Numbered from the stretch's first letter, positions 1-12,089 are shown. The stretch is DNA of 64,000 nucleotides from Merluccius polli (GCA_030340625.1 JAOPHQ010002853.1:222001-286000), one strand, 5' to 3'. The notes: generated by a model from the letters alone, not told the origin. Translations and numbers: made by a program.

Positions 1-2145
1 GCTTTAAAAACAGAATGCAGGAAAGCAGAGTGTAAGTGGAGAAAAACTAAACTTCAAATTCACCATGACCTCTACAAAATAAGTCTTTGTAATTTTAACT
101 ATGAGTTACTCAAGGCTAGACAGCGACACTTTTCTGAAATTATTAATAAGAACATCAACAACACTCGCACTCTATTTGCTATGGTTGATAAGCTGACAAA
201 CCCCCCTAAACGGATAGCTTCAGAACTCCTTTCCACAGCAAAATGCAAAGAATTTGCTTGATTTCAGTGAAAACATCCAGTCCATAAGGTTAAATATTAA
301 CACAAATCAACAAAACAATAAATCCCTAAGACCTCCCAGGAATAACTCAACTGTGATGTCAGAATTTAATACAGTTGACCAAAAAACCATAGAGGAAACA
401 TTTCAGCATCTAAAACCGTCAACATGCTGTCTTGACACAATGCCATCAGACTTTTTAAAAACTAGATAGATTTGCGACAAATACTAAATAGCTCACTTCA
501 ATCGGGCATGTTTCCTAAATCCCTAAAAGTAGTTGCCATTAAGCCACTCTTAAAAAAGAGAACGCTGGATGCTTCCATGTTAACCAACTACAGACCTATC
601 TCAAATCTTCCTTTTATAGCCAAGATCGTTGAGAAAGTGGTTTTTAATCAACTCAGCAATTTCTTGAATTCCAGTGGCCTTTTTGACAAATTTCAATCGG
701 GCTTCCGACCTCACCACAGTACAGAAACAGCTCTTATTAGAGTGTTAAATGATATTAGGTTAAACACTGACTCAGGCAAGGTGTCAGTTCTGGTCCTGTT
801 GGATCTCAGTGCTGCATTTGACACTGTGGATCACAGTATATTGTTGAACAGGTTGGAAACTTGGGCAGGACTCAGCGGAACAGTCCTAGAATGGATCAGG
901 TCCTACTTGGAAGAGCAGAGTTATTTTGTGACCATTGGAAGTTATGAATCCAATCGAATGGCTATGACGTGGAGTTCCTCAGGGGTCAGTTCTTGGACCC
1001 CTTCTCTTCAGTCTATATATGCTGCCTTTGTGTCAAGTTCTGCAGAACTCTAATGTAGACTATCACAGTTATGCAGATGACACGCAGATATACATAGCAC
1101 TGTCCTCAGATGACTACAGTCCAATACAGTCATTGTGTCACTGTTTAGAGCAAGTAACAAATTGGATGAACCAAAATGTCCTTCAATTAAATCAGGACAA
1201 AACTGAGGTAATTGTTTATGGCAATAAAGAGAAGAGGATTGCCGTCAGTAAACATCTCGAGTCACTCTCTCTAAAAACTAGGGACCAAGTCAGAAACCTT
1301 GGCATGCTGATAGACTCAGATTTGACTTTCAGCAGTCATATCAAATCCATCACCAAAACAGCCTTCTATCAGCTTAAGAACATATCCAGAGTGAAGGGTT
1401 TTATGTCTCAAACAGACCAGGAGAAGTTGATTCATGCTTTCATCTCCAGTAGACTCCACTACTGTAACGGTTTTCTGACTGGACTCCCACAAAAAAGCAT
1501 TAAACAGATGCAGCTCATTCAGAATGCTGCAGCTCGAGTTTTAACCAGAACAAAGAGATCAGAGCACATTACTCCAGTTCTAAAGTCTTTACACTGGCTC
1601 CCAGTCAGCTATAGAATAGATTTTAAAGTTCTGCTACTGGTCTACAAATCACTGAATGGTTTAGGTCCAGAATACATGAATGACATCTTAGTAGAATACA
1701 AACCCAGTAGGTCTCTGAGATCTACTGATTCAGGTCAGATAGTGGAGCCCAGAGTTCAAACTAAACATGGTGAAGCAGCTTTTAGCTGTTATGCTGCACA
1801 AAACTGGAACAAACTACCAGCTGAACTGAAATCAGCCCCAACTGTGAACATTTTTAAATCCAGGTTAAAAACACTTATCTTCTCCTGTGCTTATGATTGA
1901 GCTCATTCAAAGCACTTTAAATTGTAATCTTTCATTTGCACTATGTCCTTTTAAATCATTATTTTATGCTGCTCTATTATAGTATTTAATTTCTTTCTCT
2001 TTCTATTCTTCTGTAGTTGTTTTTATTTATTTATTTTTTAATTTCAATTCTTACTGTTAAATGTTTGTTTTATGTAAAGCGCATTGAGTTGCCATTGTGT
2101 ATGAAATGCGCTATATAAATAAAGCTGCCTTGCCTTGCCTTATTT
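1..2145 (+). mobile_element. L2-clade LINE, 3' part, frameshifted
   Basis: Non-LTR retrotransposon cut by the window start. Bases 1-230 translate to the lysine/arginine-rich linker between endonuclease and reverse transcriptase. 254-1900 carries the RT in several frames: the LSAAFDTVDHS motif at about 810-835, GVPQGSVLGP in a shifted frame at about 970-1000, and the catalytic YADD at about 1070-1082. The C-terminal block (LIHAFISSRLHYCNGF, LHWLPVSYRIDFKVLLLVYK) is typical of the L2 family. The 3' tail has the L2-type ending AAAGCGCATTGAG... CTATATAAATAAA followed by a short CCTTG tandem near 2130-2145. An in-frame stop at 467-469 and at least one frameshift near 960-1020 make it inactive. Confidence 0.88.
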
Positions 2146-2379
2146 TACCTATCCTATTTACATAACATACTCTAATGAGCAACACTTTCACTACTAGGTC
2201 CAAGCTATACAAAGACAAAAACAAAACTGAAGCAAAACAAAAGTTCCAAATGATTAGTTTTATATTTGTTTACCACTTTATTTTTAAACTCTTTTTTTTA
2301 TTTGCAGAGTGAACTACATTCTCTTAATTCCTTGTCACAACTATTCCACAAGTCCCTTTGACAGATATACATCTATTTT

Positions 2380-3300
2380 TTGAAACATACTTATTCCCCT
2401 AAGTTCATACTGGCTCTCTCTAATTTCAAACAACTTCTGAATACAGCTAGGAAGTACATTCTTTTGTGCTTTGTACATTATCTGTGCAGTTTTTTTCGCT
2501 CCACTAGATCACAAAATTTTAAAGCATGTAAATTAGTAAATAATGCGTAGGTTGGTTCATAATAATTTGATTGATTTACAATTCTTATGGCTCTGTTCTG
2601 TAGCATCAAAATTGGTTTAGTGTTGATTTTGTTTTCCCATACCTCCACACAGTAGGTAATGTATGGAACTATGAGAGAACAGTATATATAATGAGTTCTG
2701 ATTCAAGATATCTTTAGTTTTATTATATAATATTGCAATGGTTTTAGACATTTTATTTTTTTAAATTATTTGTCGTTTCCAACATAATCCGTGATTAATT
2801 ATCACACCCAGAAATTTATTTTTATGCACTTTCAATTTCAACATCATTGATCATAATTTTAACTTGATTACTGATTTGCTGATTGCCAAATATTTTAAAC
2901 TTTGTTTTACTAAAATTCAATAATATTTTGTTCATATCAAACCATTTAAGACTTTCAATTTCCTTTCCACTGTATTCAGAAGCTATTCCAAACTTTTCCC
3001 GGGGCAATATCATTTAGTGTTGTCAGAAAATAAAACAGATTTTAACAATTTAGACACTTTACAAATATCATGTATATACAGTATACACAGTTTAGGGCCT
3101 AGCACTGAACCTTGTGGAGCCCCCCAAGTAACCAAATCATAATTGACATTTGTATGTACAAATTGTTATTTATAATCAAGGTAACTTCTTAGCCATGAGC
3201 ATGTTTTCCCTCTGATACAATATCTGTCCAATTTCTTCATGAATAATCCATGATAAATAGTATCGAATGCTTTTTTAAAGTCTATAAACATAGACTTTAA
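2380..3300 (-). mobile_element. Decayed non-LTR retrotransposon RT (Rex1/Babar-like)
   Basis: Read on the minus strand, 3290-3180 translates to FIDFKKAFDTIYHGLFMKKL and then SWLRSYLDYK, an RT motif block. 3013-2822 gives WFDMNKILLNFSKTKFKIFG, the conserved stretch after the YxDD motif. The two blocks are not in one open frame. The wording resembles Rex1/Babar-type fish LINEs, but clade assignment is by memory of the motif style. No clean ends or target duplications are visible. Confidence 0.6.
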
Positions 3301-4500
3301 ACACAGGCTCTCACCTGCTGGCGAGCAATAGCCAGGGAGGAGGGGCTAACTTTGAATGCTGTGTTTACAAACCACAATGGACAAAGCCTACCCATTGTGC
3401 CTTTCAATGTAACTGTCAAGTTAATTTTACAGTTACAAAATACTGCCATGACCAGCAGAGGGTCTCATTGTTACTAATTTGAACTAGCTCTTAGATATAT
3501 ATTTGTACTCGTTTGATGAATTAACATCTTTTATACATTTCGGTTTTGTAATTAGAGAAGCATAATTGTACTTTAAGATCATTCATGATGTTTAAGGTTG
3601 TATCAGGCACTGTTGGTATCTGTCTGTTTCTATGAAAAATCCTCACATTTTAGAATCACCTTGTAAAATTCTCCTTGATTCTTGGCAGGTATAATGCATG
3701 TTCATAATAGACTCGTCGACCCAGTGCTTACCATGAAGAACGATTAGTCTTGAAGTGGAAGAGACGAATAAATACCAACCAAAATGGTGAAAAAAACATT
3801 AAGAAGAATCATTCCATTTTTTTCTTCAAAAAACCCCACAATATTCACTCACCTTTACCTATGATACTGACTGTTTTATGCTAGTATTTGGCAAATCTGC
3901 CTAAGAAGCAATTCAGTGTTTACGTACAATGCAAATCCACAAACTAACAGAAGAAATGTGTTTGTACTTGTAAGAATTAGTATTGCGTAGTCAAGTCAAA
4001 CAGTGTCAACATTTGTTCATTGTACATATGTTTTTATTTTTTTAAGTACTTTATTTGTTATTCAAAAGTTACAAGGTCCACGGCATTTGCCGTGATACAA
4101 AATGCTGTAGTGAATTTTCCAATAATAAAGGTTTATTTCTTTCTATAAAACATATGGATTGCAATACATGATTTACACATTCAAGAAATATAATGTTGGG
4201 ATGGAGTCAAACCTATTGTTTTTGGACAGTTTGTTTTTTTTGTTTTTAAATTGGACAGAACCAGAATGGCTCGTGTGCCATGTGTGCGAGCAAAGCTTAA
4301 AAATAAAATGTTCACATCTACAGGAGTTTAGTAGTGCTTATATGAAATGTCTTTCATTGGTTTTGTTCTGCAATTCAAAAAGGTTTGTTTTAAATAAGGC
4401 ATATGCTAAGTTAATAGCCAGGGCAATTGTTGAAACAGTGACAGAATAGATGGATTATTATTAGTAATTTAAATGCACACTCCGGTACACTAGGCGGCGG
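3301..4500. other. No gene seen upstream of cox8
   Basis: AT-rich sequence. The 96-codon frame at 4159-4449 has no recognisable domain and no supporting splice or family signal. The last ~150 bp become more GC-rich towards the cox8 exon and may hold its promoter, but no defined promoter motif stands out. Confidence 0.5.
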
Positions 4501-4615
4501 TATGCTATTATTTTTACATTGGGTGAGTCACCGTTTGGCTGAGAAAGCGGAAAAGGAAGAAACGACCTCTAATGAGATACTTCAGAGAACAATCTCACAT
4601 AACGTGCAGTCAACG

Positions 4616-4825
4616 ATGTCTGGACTTCTTAAGACGGCCGCTGCCCGCGTTGCCCCTGCGCTGCGGGCAAACATGATCACCCAGCGGGCAACTCTCTACA
4701 CTCGGCCCGCTAAGGAGAAAATCGGCACCCTCGTAAGTGTGATGTTGTGCAAATGCTATTTGGAAGCTAGGAGCCTCTCACAAGGTCCTTCGCTGGATAG
4801 GTCAAATGGTCCGTCGTGTAGTTTA

Positions 4826-4900
<75 letters not shown>

Positions 4901-5320
4901 TTACAGTGCTCTGCTACTTCCAAGTTAGGCCGATATTACAAGCGGCGCAATACGTCAGATATTTGCGAAACGAGCTCCTTTTGTAAAATATCCCTATATC
5001 AGTTGCTTGTGGTACTCCACCGTGTATACAGCATGTACCCCTTATCTAGACCTATATAAATGCATCATGTTTTGAAGAACATAGGGATATTCCTGTGAAA
5101 GGTGGTAAGTTAAACAGCAATACAATGCGTTGTATGCTGTAATGAATTACTCTAACAAGTATTTTGGTGGAAGGGGATGAAATTGACCACGGGTTAAATT
5201 GCTGTTTTTTTATTTATTGTTCAGGAAACTGTTATCGGACTGGGCATGTTCTCTTTGGCTATCCTGGGACCATCTGGATGGATCCTAGCCCACCTGGAGG
5301 AATACAAGAAGAAAGAATGA
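4616..5320 (+). CDS. cox8a: Cytochrome c oxidase subunit 8 (two exons)
   Basis: Nuclear-encoded small subunit of mitochondrial complex IV, an inner-membrane single-pass protein. Exon 1 is 4616-4732 (39 codons, MSGLLKTAAARVAPALRANM...), a basic, Arg/Ala-rich presequence ending in KEKIGTL before a GTAAGT donor. Exon 2 is 5225-5320 after TTATTTATTGTTCAG and encodes ETVIGLGMFSLAILGPSGWI plus LAHLEEYKKKE, then TGA. The total of 70 residues equals the usual COX8 precursor length. The GPSGWILAHLE segment is the conserved membrane/C-terminal signature. The frame stays open upstream to 4502, but ATG 4616 gives the family-like N-terminus. The 492-bp intron contains a long (TA)n tract. The choice of the 8A rather than 8B paralogue is uncertain. 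Confidence 0.9.
4828..4897. repeat. (AT)n microsatellite in the cox8 intron
   Basis: About 70 bp of uninterrupted AT dinucleotides, 95 bp after the cox8 donor site. Confidence 0.97.
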
Positions 5321-5485
5321 GAACATTTTACTGAGCGTCCAACTGATCAAAAGCTACTCCAGTTGTTTCCCGGGACCATGACCAGAAACCCTATATGAGA
5401 GAGGGCGAAATATATACCTTTTTACTTTACTCCTACCTCGCTAGCAGTTACATCCTTCATATTCCAAACTGGAATACAGTTGACG

Positions 5486-5535
5486 AATAAATTGGACATG
5501 TGCCCTTATAAGGGCAACCTAACAATGTTAATAAA
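5486..5535 (+). terminator. cox8 polyadenylation signals
   Basis: Two AATAAA hexamers at 5486-5491 and 5530-5535, 166 and 210 bp downstream of the cox8 stop codon, fitting a short 3' UTR. Confidence 0.7.
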
Positions 5536-5971
5536 TCTTATTTAAAAAGTGAAAATCTACATCTCTCCTATGTGTTGAAGAAATGTGATGTGTACCAAAT
5601 ACAATACGTTTTAGTAATGAATAACCTTAAAGGAGAACTCCAACGTAAAATGGTTCTAGGATATGTTTAGTATGATAACGAGTTCGAACGTTCCATGGAG
5701 AGCAAAAAAGCCTATAGACGCGAAGCTAAGTTCGCTGTTTTTAGCCGATTCTACCAAACTGCTATACGTTTGAGTGCTAAGGGCATCTGACCTTGTAAAA
5801 AATAAATCGGTTTTAAAGCACTTAGAAGGCTAGAAATAGCCTGACACTTCTTTGGTAGAATAATGAGGGTCTTAACATTCAAAACGAGGCATTGACAACT
5901 TCGTAAGTGTACAGATAGTTTATTAAAAAGCATTTTATACACACAATACCATCAGTAGTTCACCCGTCAAC

Positions 5972-6081
5972 GCCATGTTTTTTTAGGCTGATAAGTCGAT
6001 TGACGAACACAGCTTGCGTGAACTCGTAGGGCAAGCTCTGCGTTCGTCAATCGACTTATCAGCCTAAAAAAAAACCATGGC
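5972..6081. repeat. Large near-perfect hairpin
   Basis: Arms of about 45-50 bp (5972-6016 and 6031-6081) around a roughly 13-nt loop. The core AGGCTGATAAGTCGATTGAC is matched by its reverse complement on the other arm, extended by GCCATG/CCATGGC at the tips and AGCTTGC/GCAAGCT near the loop. It lies just left of the P-type MITE. The sequence TTAAAGGAGAACTCC at 5628 looks like the left end of another TTAA-site MITE whose right end I could not find, so the hairpin may be internal to that decayed element. Confidence 0.85.
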
Positions 6082-6105
6082 GCTTGTCACCCATGTGCTT
6101 GCACC

Positions 6106-6566
6106 CATAGACATATATACATAGACGCCTCATGACGTGATGGAACCATAGGATGGAACGTAACCCAGCGTCGCCGCCATATTGGTTGGGACTCTTCACT
6201 CTAGTCTAGCATAGGAGTCAACGGGAGAGCAAGCTATGCCAGTATTTTGTGCAGCTTACGGCGCAGTATTGACACCAGATCGCGTGGGATTACCTTTCAC
6301 AAGTAAGATTGAACAATAATTCTTATTATTTAAAAAAAAAAAAAAAAAATCAATTCGTCCTGTATCATAAATAAATCTCTACCATTTGTAACAAACCAAA
6401 CCGTGTGAAAATCCGGGGAGTTATGCTTATTATTGTAGTTGGGGATACACCTTCCTCCATAGAAATGAATGCACTGGGGACCCATACAAGATGGCGGCCG
6501 CGCTGCTAGTCAGCTCTAACGGGCAGCGTCAGTCTATGAGGCCTCTACGTATACAGTATGTCTATG
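6106..6566 (+). mobile_element. P-superfamily MITE with THAP exon relic
   Basis: 461-bp element flanked by an 8-bp direct duplication CTTGCACC (6098-6105 and 6567-6574). Ends start CATAGACATA and are inverted; the similarity extends through ACATAGACGCCTCAT at the left and ATGAGGCCTCTACGT at the right. An 8-bp duplication together with a THAP-like coding exon inside fits the P-element superfamily. An A-rich run is at 6333-6349. The element is too short to be autonomous. Confidence 0.75.
6236..6302 (+). pseudogene. THAP zinc-finger first exon, degenerate
   Basis: ATG at 6236 opens MPVFCAAYGAVLTPDRVGLP, closely resembling the N-terminus of THAP DNA-binding domains (MPxFCxAxxCxNRR...LxFHxFP). 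The first zinc cysteine is present, but the second is replaced in the YGA position. The exon runs into a GTAAGA donor-like site at 6303. This is a leftover of the transposase gene of the parent element. Confidence 0.6.
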
Positions 6567-6574
6567 CTTGCACC

Positions 6575-7295
6575 CATTGAAGGGAATATTTTGAAGGCCC
6601 CTCCTGTGCCACTGCTACAACAATGCAACTTTTGCAGTATCAATAACCATGTGAGGAGATTGATTTGCATGGTAGACTTTACATGAGATTATATATCTGA
6701 GGCATAAAACAAAAGCAACCCAATAACGCTTAACTTGCAAAAATCCTGAAATCAAATTACTGAAAATGTACCTCTGACTCTGGTACATTTGTTGGTGTGT
6801 TGTGGGATCTTCCAACCTGTAAAAGACAGGTTTTGTTATGTCAGTGACCGGTGTTATTTTTGTGAAGAAAATGTTAGTCTGTTAAAACTGTTGGAGGACC
6901 ACAGAGATATTTGTCAAGCCAAATCAAATGAAGAATGATCAGCAAGAAGGTGAGATACATTTTCTGAGTTACAGTTACCCATTCAGCCAGTTTATTGTAT
7001 TAAAAAAAGCCACATTGTTTAACATGGGCGTTTGAAAAAAAAAAAAAAAGTTATGCAACGTAAGGTTTAACAGCACTGCTGTCAAATATTCCCAAAGATA
7101 TTCAATTATGTCTACCAGTCACAGGACCCAGGAGTAGAAATGTGCGGGTGGTCTCCAAATATGTTAAAAACAAGAACCCCATTATCGATCACTTCTCTTG
7201 CAATTCCACACTCAAATCATCATCAATGTAGGGGGGTCTGGGGGGAGATTTTAAAAAATTCTTGCATAAAAGCACAATTTCAACACATTTTGAAA
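6575..7295. other. No gene seen
   Basis: AT-rich sequence with two A-runs (about 7039-7051). Short frames at 6615-6815 (-) and 7140-7322 (+) have no recognisable similarity. Confidence 0.5.
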
Positions 7296-7462
7296 TGGAC
7301 CATAACTAGGGCCCTCCTATGAAGATACACCGTAACTAAGAGGACTCTCCTATGAAGATAGACCCTAATGAGGACCCTCCTATGAAGATGGACTGAAACA
7401 AGGACCCTCCTATGAAGATAGACCATAACTAGGACCCTCCTATGTAGATAGACTATAACTAA
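7296..7462. repeat. Minisatellite GGACCCTCCTATGAAGATAG, left part
   Basis: Four to five imperfect copies of a 35-40 bp unit with the core GGACCCTCCTATGAAGATAG. The same unit resumes at 12432 on the far side of the L2 insertion, so one array has been split. Confidence 0.85.
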
Positions 7463-7486
7463 GGGAAATCCCCCGATAGTCTAGGC

Positions 7487-9817
7487 CTATAGCAGCATAA
7501 CTAAGGGATGGTTGGTATAAGCTTTATCAAAGAGGAACGTCTTAAGCCTACTCTTAAATGTGGAGAGGGTGTCTGCCTCCCGAACCACAACTGGAAGCTG
7601 GTTCCACTGAAGAGGAGCTTGGTAACTGAAGGCTCTGGCTCCTGTTCTACTTTTAGAAACTATAGGAACCACCAGTAGCCCTGCCTTCAGAGAACGCAGT
7701 GTTCTAGTGGGGTAGGAGGGTACTATGAGCTCTTTGAGATATGAAGGGGCCTGCCCATGAAGAGCTTTATAGGTGAGGAGGAGGATTTTAAATTCTATTC
7801 TAAATTTTACAGGGAGCCAATGCAGAGAAGCTAGTACAGGAGAGATGTGATCTCTTTTCCTAGTTCCTGTCAGTACTTGTGCTGCAGCGTTTTGAATTAA
7901 TTGGAGCATCTTAATGGATTTATTAGGACAACCTGATAATAAGGAGTTGCAGTAATCCAGCCTTGAGGTAACAAATGCATGGATTAGTTTTTCTGCGTCT
8001 GTCTTTGATAGGATGCGTCTGATTTTTGTAATATTACGTAAATGAAAAAAGGCAGTCCTAGAGGTCTGCTTTATGTGGGAATTAAATGACAGATCCTGAT
8101 CAAAGATAACTCCAAGATTCCTGACAGTGGTGCTAGAGGCCAATGTAATGCCATCTAGAGTAGCTATATATGTAGACATTAAGTCTCTAAGGTTTTTGGG
8201 GCCAAGTACAAGAATTTCGGTTTTCTCTGAGTTTAACATCAGAAAATTGCAGCTCATCCAGGATTTTATGTCTTTAAGACATGTTTGTAATTTAGATAAT
8301 TGATTAATTTCATCGGGTTTGATCGATAGATATAACTGCGTATCATCTGCATAACAATGAAAGTTAATGGAGTGATTTCTAATAATATCGCCTAAAGGGA
8401 GCATATATAAAGTAAATAGTATTGGTCCAAGTACAGAACCTTGTGGAACTCCATGACTAACTGTAGTATTTATTGAAGATTCATCATTCACATGTACAAA
8501 CAGTGAACGATCTGATAAATAGGACCTAAACCAGCTTAGTGCGGTTCCTTTAATGCCAATTTGATGCTCGAGTCTCTGTAAAAGAATATTATGATCAATG
8601 GTGTCAAATGCAGCACTAAGATCTAATAATACAAGTACAGAGACAAGTCCATTGTCAGAAGCAATCAAAAGGTCATTATTAACTTTAACCAGAGCTGTCT
8701 CTGTGCTATGATGAACTCTAAATCCTGACTGGAAATCCTCAAATAAACTATTGTTATGTAGAAAGTCACACAATTGTTTGGCGACTACTTTCTCCAGAAT
8801 CTTAGACAGAAAGGAGAGATTAGAAATCGGTCTATAGTTGGCTAAAACCCCTGAGTCAAGAGTGGGCTTTTTAAGAAGGGGTTTAATTACAGCTACTTTA
8901 AAGGACTGTGGTACATATCCTGATAATAAAGAAAGATTAATCATATCCAGTAAAGAAGTGCCAATTAAGGGTACAATTTCTTTAAGCAGCCTAGTTGGGA
9001 TGGGGTCTAACAGACAGGTTGATAACTTCGATGAAGAAATTATAGAAGTTAACTGATGAAGACTGACAGCAGAGAAACACTCCAAATACACATCTAAGGT
9101 TGCACCAGTCAAAGTGTCTGATGTTGGAGAGCCTGCAATACCTATTGAGGGCATTTGGTGACTAATTTGCTCTCTAATAGTAATAATTTTATTATAAAAG
9201 AATTTCATGAAGTCATTGCTACTTAAGTTTATGGGGATACATGGCTCAATAGAGCTGTGACTCTCTGTCAGCCTGGCTACAGTGCTGAAGAGGAACCTAG
9301 GGTTGTTCTTATTTTCTTCTATTAGTGCTGAGTAAAAGGCTCCTCTGGCATTACGGAGGGCCTTTCTATAATTTTTAAGATTATTTTGCCAAATTAAGCG
9401 ATTTTCTAATAAATTGGAAGCGCGCCATTTCCTTTCTGATTTCCTTGTTTCTTGTTTTAATTGACGAGTTTGTTGGTTGTACCACGGTGCTAGTTTCCTA
9501 TGTTTTATTATTTTCTGTTTTCTAGGAGCGATAGAATCTAATGTTGATTGTAGAGAGCCTGCAGCACTATTAACAAGATTATCAATTTGGGAGTGACTAA
9601 AGTTAATATAGGACTCTGTTATATTCAGATATGGCATTGAATTAAACACTGATGGAATCTCCTCCTTAAACTTAGCTACAGCACTGTCAGATAGACATCT
9701 GCTGTAGGAAGTTTTGCTTAATGGCTTATAGTCTAATAATAGAAATTCAAAAGTTATTAAATAATAGTCAGATAGGAGAGGATTATGTGGAAAAACTATT
9801 AAATGTTCAATATCCAT
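7487..9817 (-). pseudogene. L2 ORF2 reverse transcriptase portion
   Basis: 776-codon open frame. It starts inside the endonuclease (LLSDYYLITFEF, where active L2 endonucleases have SDH, so the catalytic His appears replaced by Tyr). It then has a basic linker and the RT: LLKKPTLDSGVLANYRPISN, LSAAFDTIDHNILL, GVPQGSVLGPILFTLYML, the catalytic YADD in NFHCYADDTQLYLS, and the C-terminal LHWLPVKFRIEFKILLLTYK block, ending AFSYQAPLQWNQLP...FLFDKAYT. The upstream endonuclease part is in another frame (9849-10061, GDFNVHVD motif), indicating one frameshift. The RT catalytic residues look intact. Confidence 0.88.
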
Positions 9818-10140
9818 GCCATATGATAGAACAAGGTCAAGAGTGTGATTAAAACAATGGGTTGGTTTTATTTACACTCTGACAGAAGCCAATTGAGTCT
9901 ATTAATGAGGTAAATGCGTTACTAAGGCTGTCATTTGTAACATCCACATGGACATTAAAATCACCTACAATAATTACTTTATCTGATTTAATAACTAAAC
10001 TTGATAGAAACTCTGAGAATTCAGATATAAAATCAGAGTACGGTCCAGGAGCGCGGTACACTATAACAAATAGGACTGGCTGCAGTGTTTTCCAGTTTGG
10101 GTGAGAAAGACTAAGAACAATGCTTTCAAATGAATTATAA

Positions 10141-10300
10141 TTTAGATAGATAGATAGATATGTACTTTATTGATCCCAAGCTGGGAAATTTAAATGTAGC
10201 AGCCAGCATAACAGTACAAGTAGACACAAGACAATAAATAATAACGCAATAAGGATAAAATAAAATAAAAAGGTATCTTTTTATTTAGTTTTGGTTTAGG
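10141..10300 (-). mobile_element. SINE-like insertion with (TAGA)n tail
   Basis: Begins with a TAGATAGATAGATAGATA tail followed by TGTACTTTATTGATCCC. In reverse complement this is the ending GGGATCAATAAAGTACA seen on many fish short retroposons. It interrupts the L2 endonuclease frame: NSFESIVLSLSHP lies on one side (near 10120) and RGTGRGGGVAAIYDS on the other (near 10340). The right boundary is approximate. Confidence 0.6.
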
Positions 10301-10879
10301 GTCCATTAAAACCCTTGAATCATATATAGCTGCTACTCCACCTCCTCGGCCTGTGCCTCGGGGAATGTGAGTATTAATATGACTGGGGGGGGTGGATTCA
10401 TTTAGGCTAGGGTTTCTCAACGGGGGCTGTACCGCCCCCTTGGGGGCGTTATAAACATTTTGGGGGGCGCTGGACGCGTGAGGGCTGGTATGGGGGCGCT
10501 CTGGCACGAATGGGGGCGCCACCATTTGGCTTGTACAAAGTTCATTTGAACTCTACATTTTAAACTTAATGGTTTCCCAACTAAAAATAAAGCTGCTGTC
10601 TGAGACCAAGACCCCGAGTCTGCTGCTTCCACCGCTGGGTAAAATGGAGTAAACCCCGACGTCGCCCTGGAGATCTCCCCTCTGCTCCATCACGATCGGA
10701 CAAGCCGAGCAGGAACGGTCTCCATAGTAACGCCCAAACAAATCCACCACAGCAGCAGCGAAACCCGGGAAACACAAACGCTACTTTTGACAGCTGTCAC
10801 CTCATCTTCGCGGGCTATAACCAATGAAAACGTACACAAGCGCGATAATGTAACCACGTTTAATCACACACATTACAAT

Positions 10880-11263
10880 CAAATAGGGATGCACCGAATA
10901 TTCGGTGGAGAGTGAAAAACAAGGCCGAATATATATATTAAATATTAGCGCCGCGTTTTAATGATGCAAGCAAACAACGTGCAGTGACGCGGCGCGTTTT
11001 ACTGACGCAATGAAAGAACGTGCAGTGACGCGGTAAACATAAACAACGATGTCGGCAGTGTGGAGATATTTCAAAGTTACGGAGAACGAAAAAAGAATTG
11101 CGGTTTGCAGCCGAAATATAAAGTACAGTATACGTACGGTACGGGATAATGCCCGACGAAATGAATGGACTTCGCGTAAGTCCTCCGCTTCGCGTTGGAC
11201 GGTTCACGCCTCCGCGTCGTCCATTCATTTCTGTTAATGGACACCTGGAAGGGCATTATCCCG
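10880..11263 (+). mobile_element. Nested hAT fragment with BED-finger start
   Basis: AGGGATGCACCGAATATTCGG at about 10886 is the terminal sequence style of another hAT family. ATG 11049 opens MSAVWRYFKVTENEKRIAVC, which resembles the BED zinc-finger start of hAT transposases (SxVWxYFxxxxxxxxxxxC). The frame is then interrupted by a small inverted-repeat insert at 11142-11263. No right end was found. Confidence 0.5.
11142..11263. repeat. Small inverted-repeat element
   Basis: 122-bp unit bounded by CGGGATAATGCCC (11142-11154) and its exact reverse complement GGGCATTATCCCG (11251-11263). GAATGGAC and GTCCATTC pair further inside. It interrupts the BED-finger exon and looks like a tiny MITE or solo hairpin. 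Confidence 0.7.
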
Positions 11264-11847
11264 CTTATACCATGGCCACTTACGAAAGAAAGACATTTAA
11301 TCAATTAATAATACTTTAATGCGTTTTAGAGTTAAAATCGTGAGGTTTTTTTTTATTTTTACAAGTCGAGCTGACTATTTAATATCTTATATAACCTATT
11401 CTATTTAATATTTTATATCACATTACAACTAAAATAACATTTCCATGTTGTTTCCCAGTTTCTCCAGTTAAGTAATGTACAAACATGACCTATTATATGT
11501 CTCAAAAACATACATTTTGGAGGCAATGTTTAAAATCAATGCTTTCATTTCCTGTAAAATGATCAGATTTGCTCAGCAGCACATCAAGTTGTTGGGGGCA
11601 TAAATACATAAATACAGCTCCAATCCAATTAAAAACAGGGATTTTAAAGCAAAACAATGGCTTCTCTCATCATAAAACCCGATGTCAGTTGTCCTCCAGT
11701 CTTAACACACTGTTCACTACAAGAACACTTAAAGCACCAGCACCATGTAGTTTATTGGGGGGTTTTTTGTAAGGGGGGGCGGTACGAGGATCATGGAATG
11801 GTCAGGGGGGCATTTGTTCAAAAAAGGTTGAGAACCACTGATTTAGG

Positions 11848-12089
11848 CTAACATAATCCTCATGGGACAACCAGGTCTCAGTAAGACAAAGCAAATCAAT
11901 ATCATAATCTGATATTAATTCATACACTAAAACAGCTTTGGACGACATAGACCTGATATTTAACAGTCCACATTTAATTATTTTATTTTGTGCTACTGAG
12001 GAGTTGGTTTTAATTTTTATTAGGTTTTCATGGTTAACTCCTCTTGTTTTTATTTCTTTAAATAATGTAGGCGGTCGGGGGACAGACAC
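11848..12089 (-). pseudogene. L2 ORF2 endonuclease N-terminus
   Basis: Minus-strand translation reads KCGLLNIRSMSSKAVLVYEL then ISDYDIDLLCLTETWLSHED. This is the start of an APE-type endonuclease, with its catalytic Asn in LNIRS and Glu in LTETWL. The hAT target site lies directly after it. Confidence 0.75.

Larger units (their letters stand above)
10408..11839. mobile_element. hAT element with 8-bp TSD inside the L2
   Basis: Flanked by ATTTAGGC at 10400-10407 and 11840-11847. Ends are TAGGGTTTCTCAAC and GTTGAGAACCACTG, the Charlie-type hAT termini (CAGTGGTTCTCAAC) with two mismatches on the left. The G-rich subterminal blocks (GGGGGCTGTACCGCCCCC) are typical of this group. The interior contains a further hAT-like piece and a small palindrome. 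No full transposase is left. Confidence 0.85.

Noticed and set aside
4159..4449. 96-codon frame upstream of cox8 as a small gene
   Set aside because: AT-rich, no domain, no splice or start context beyond chance.
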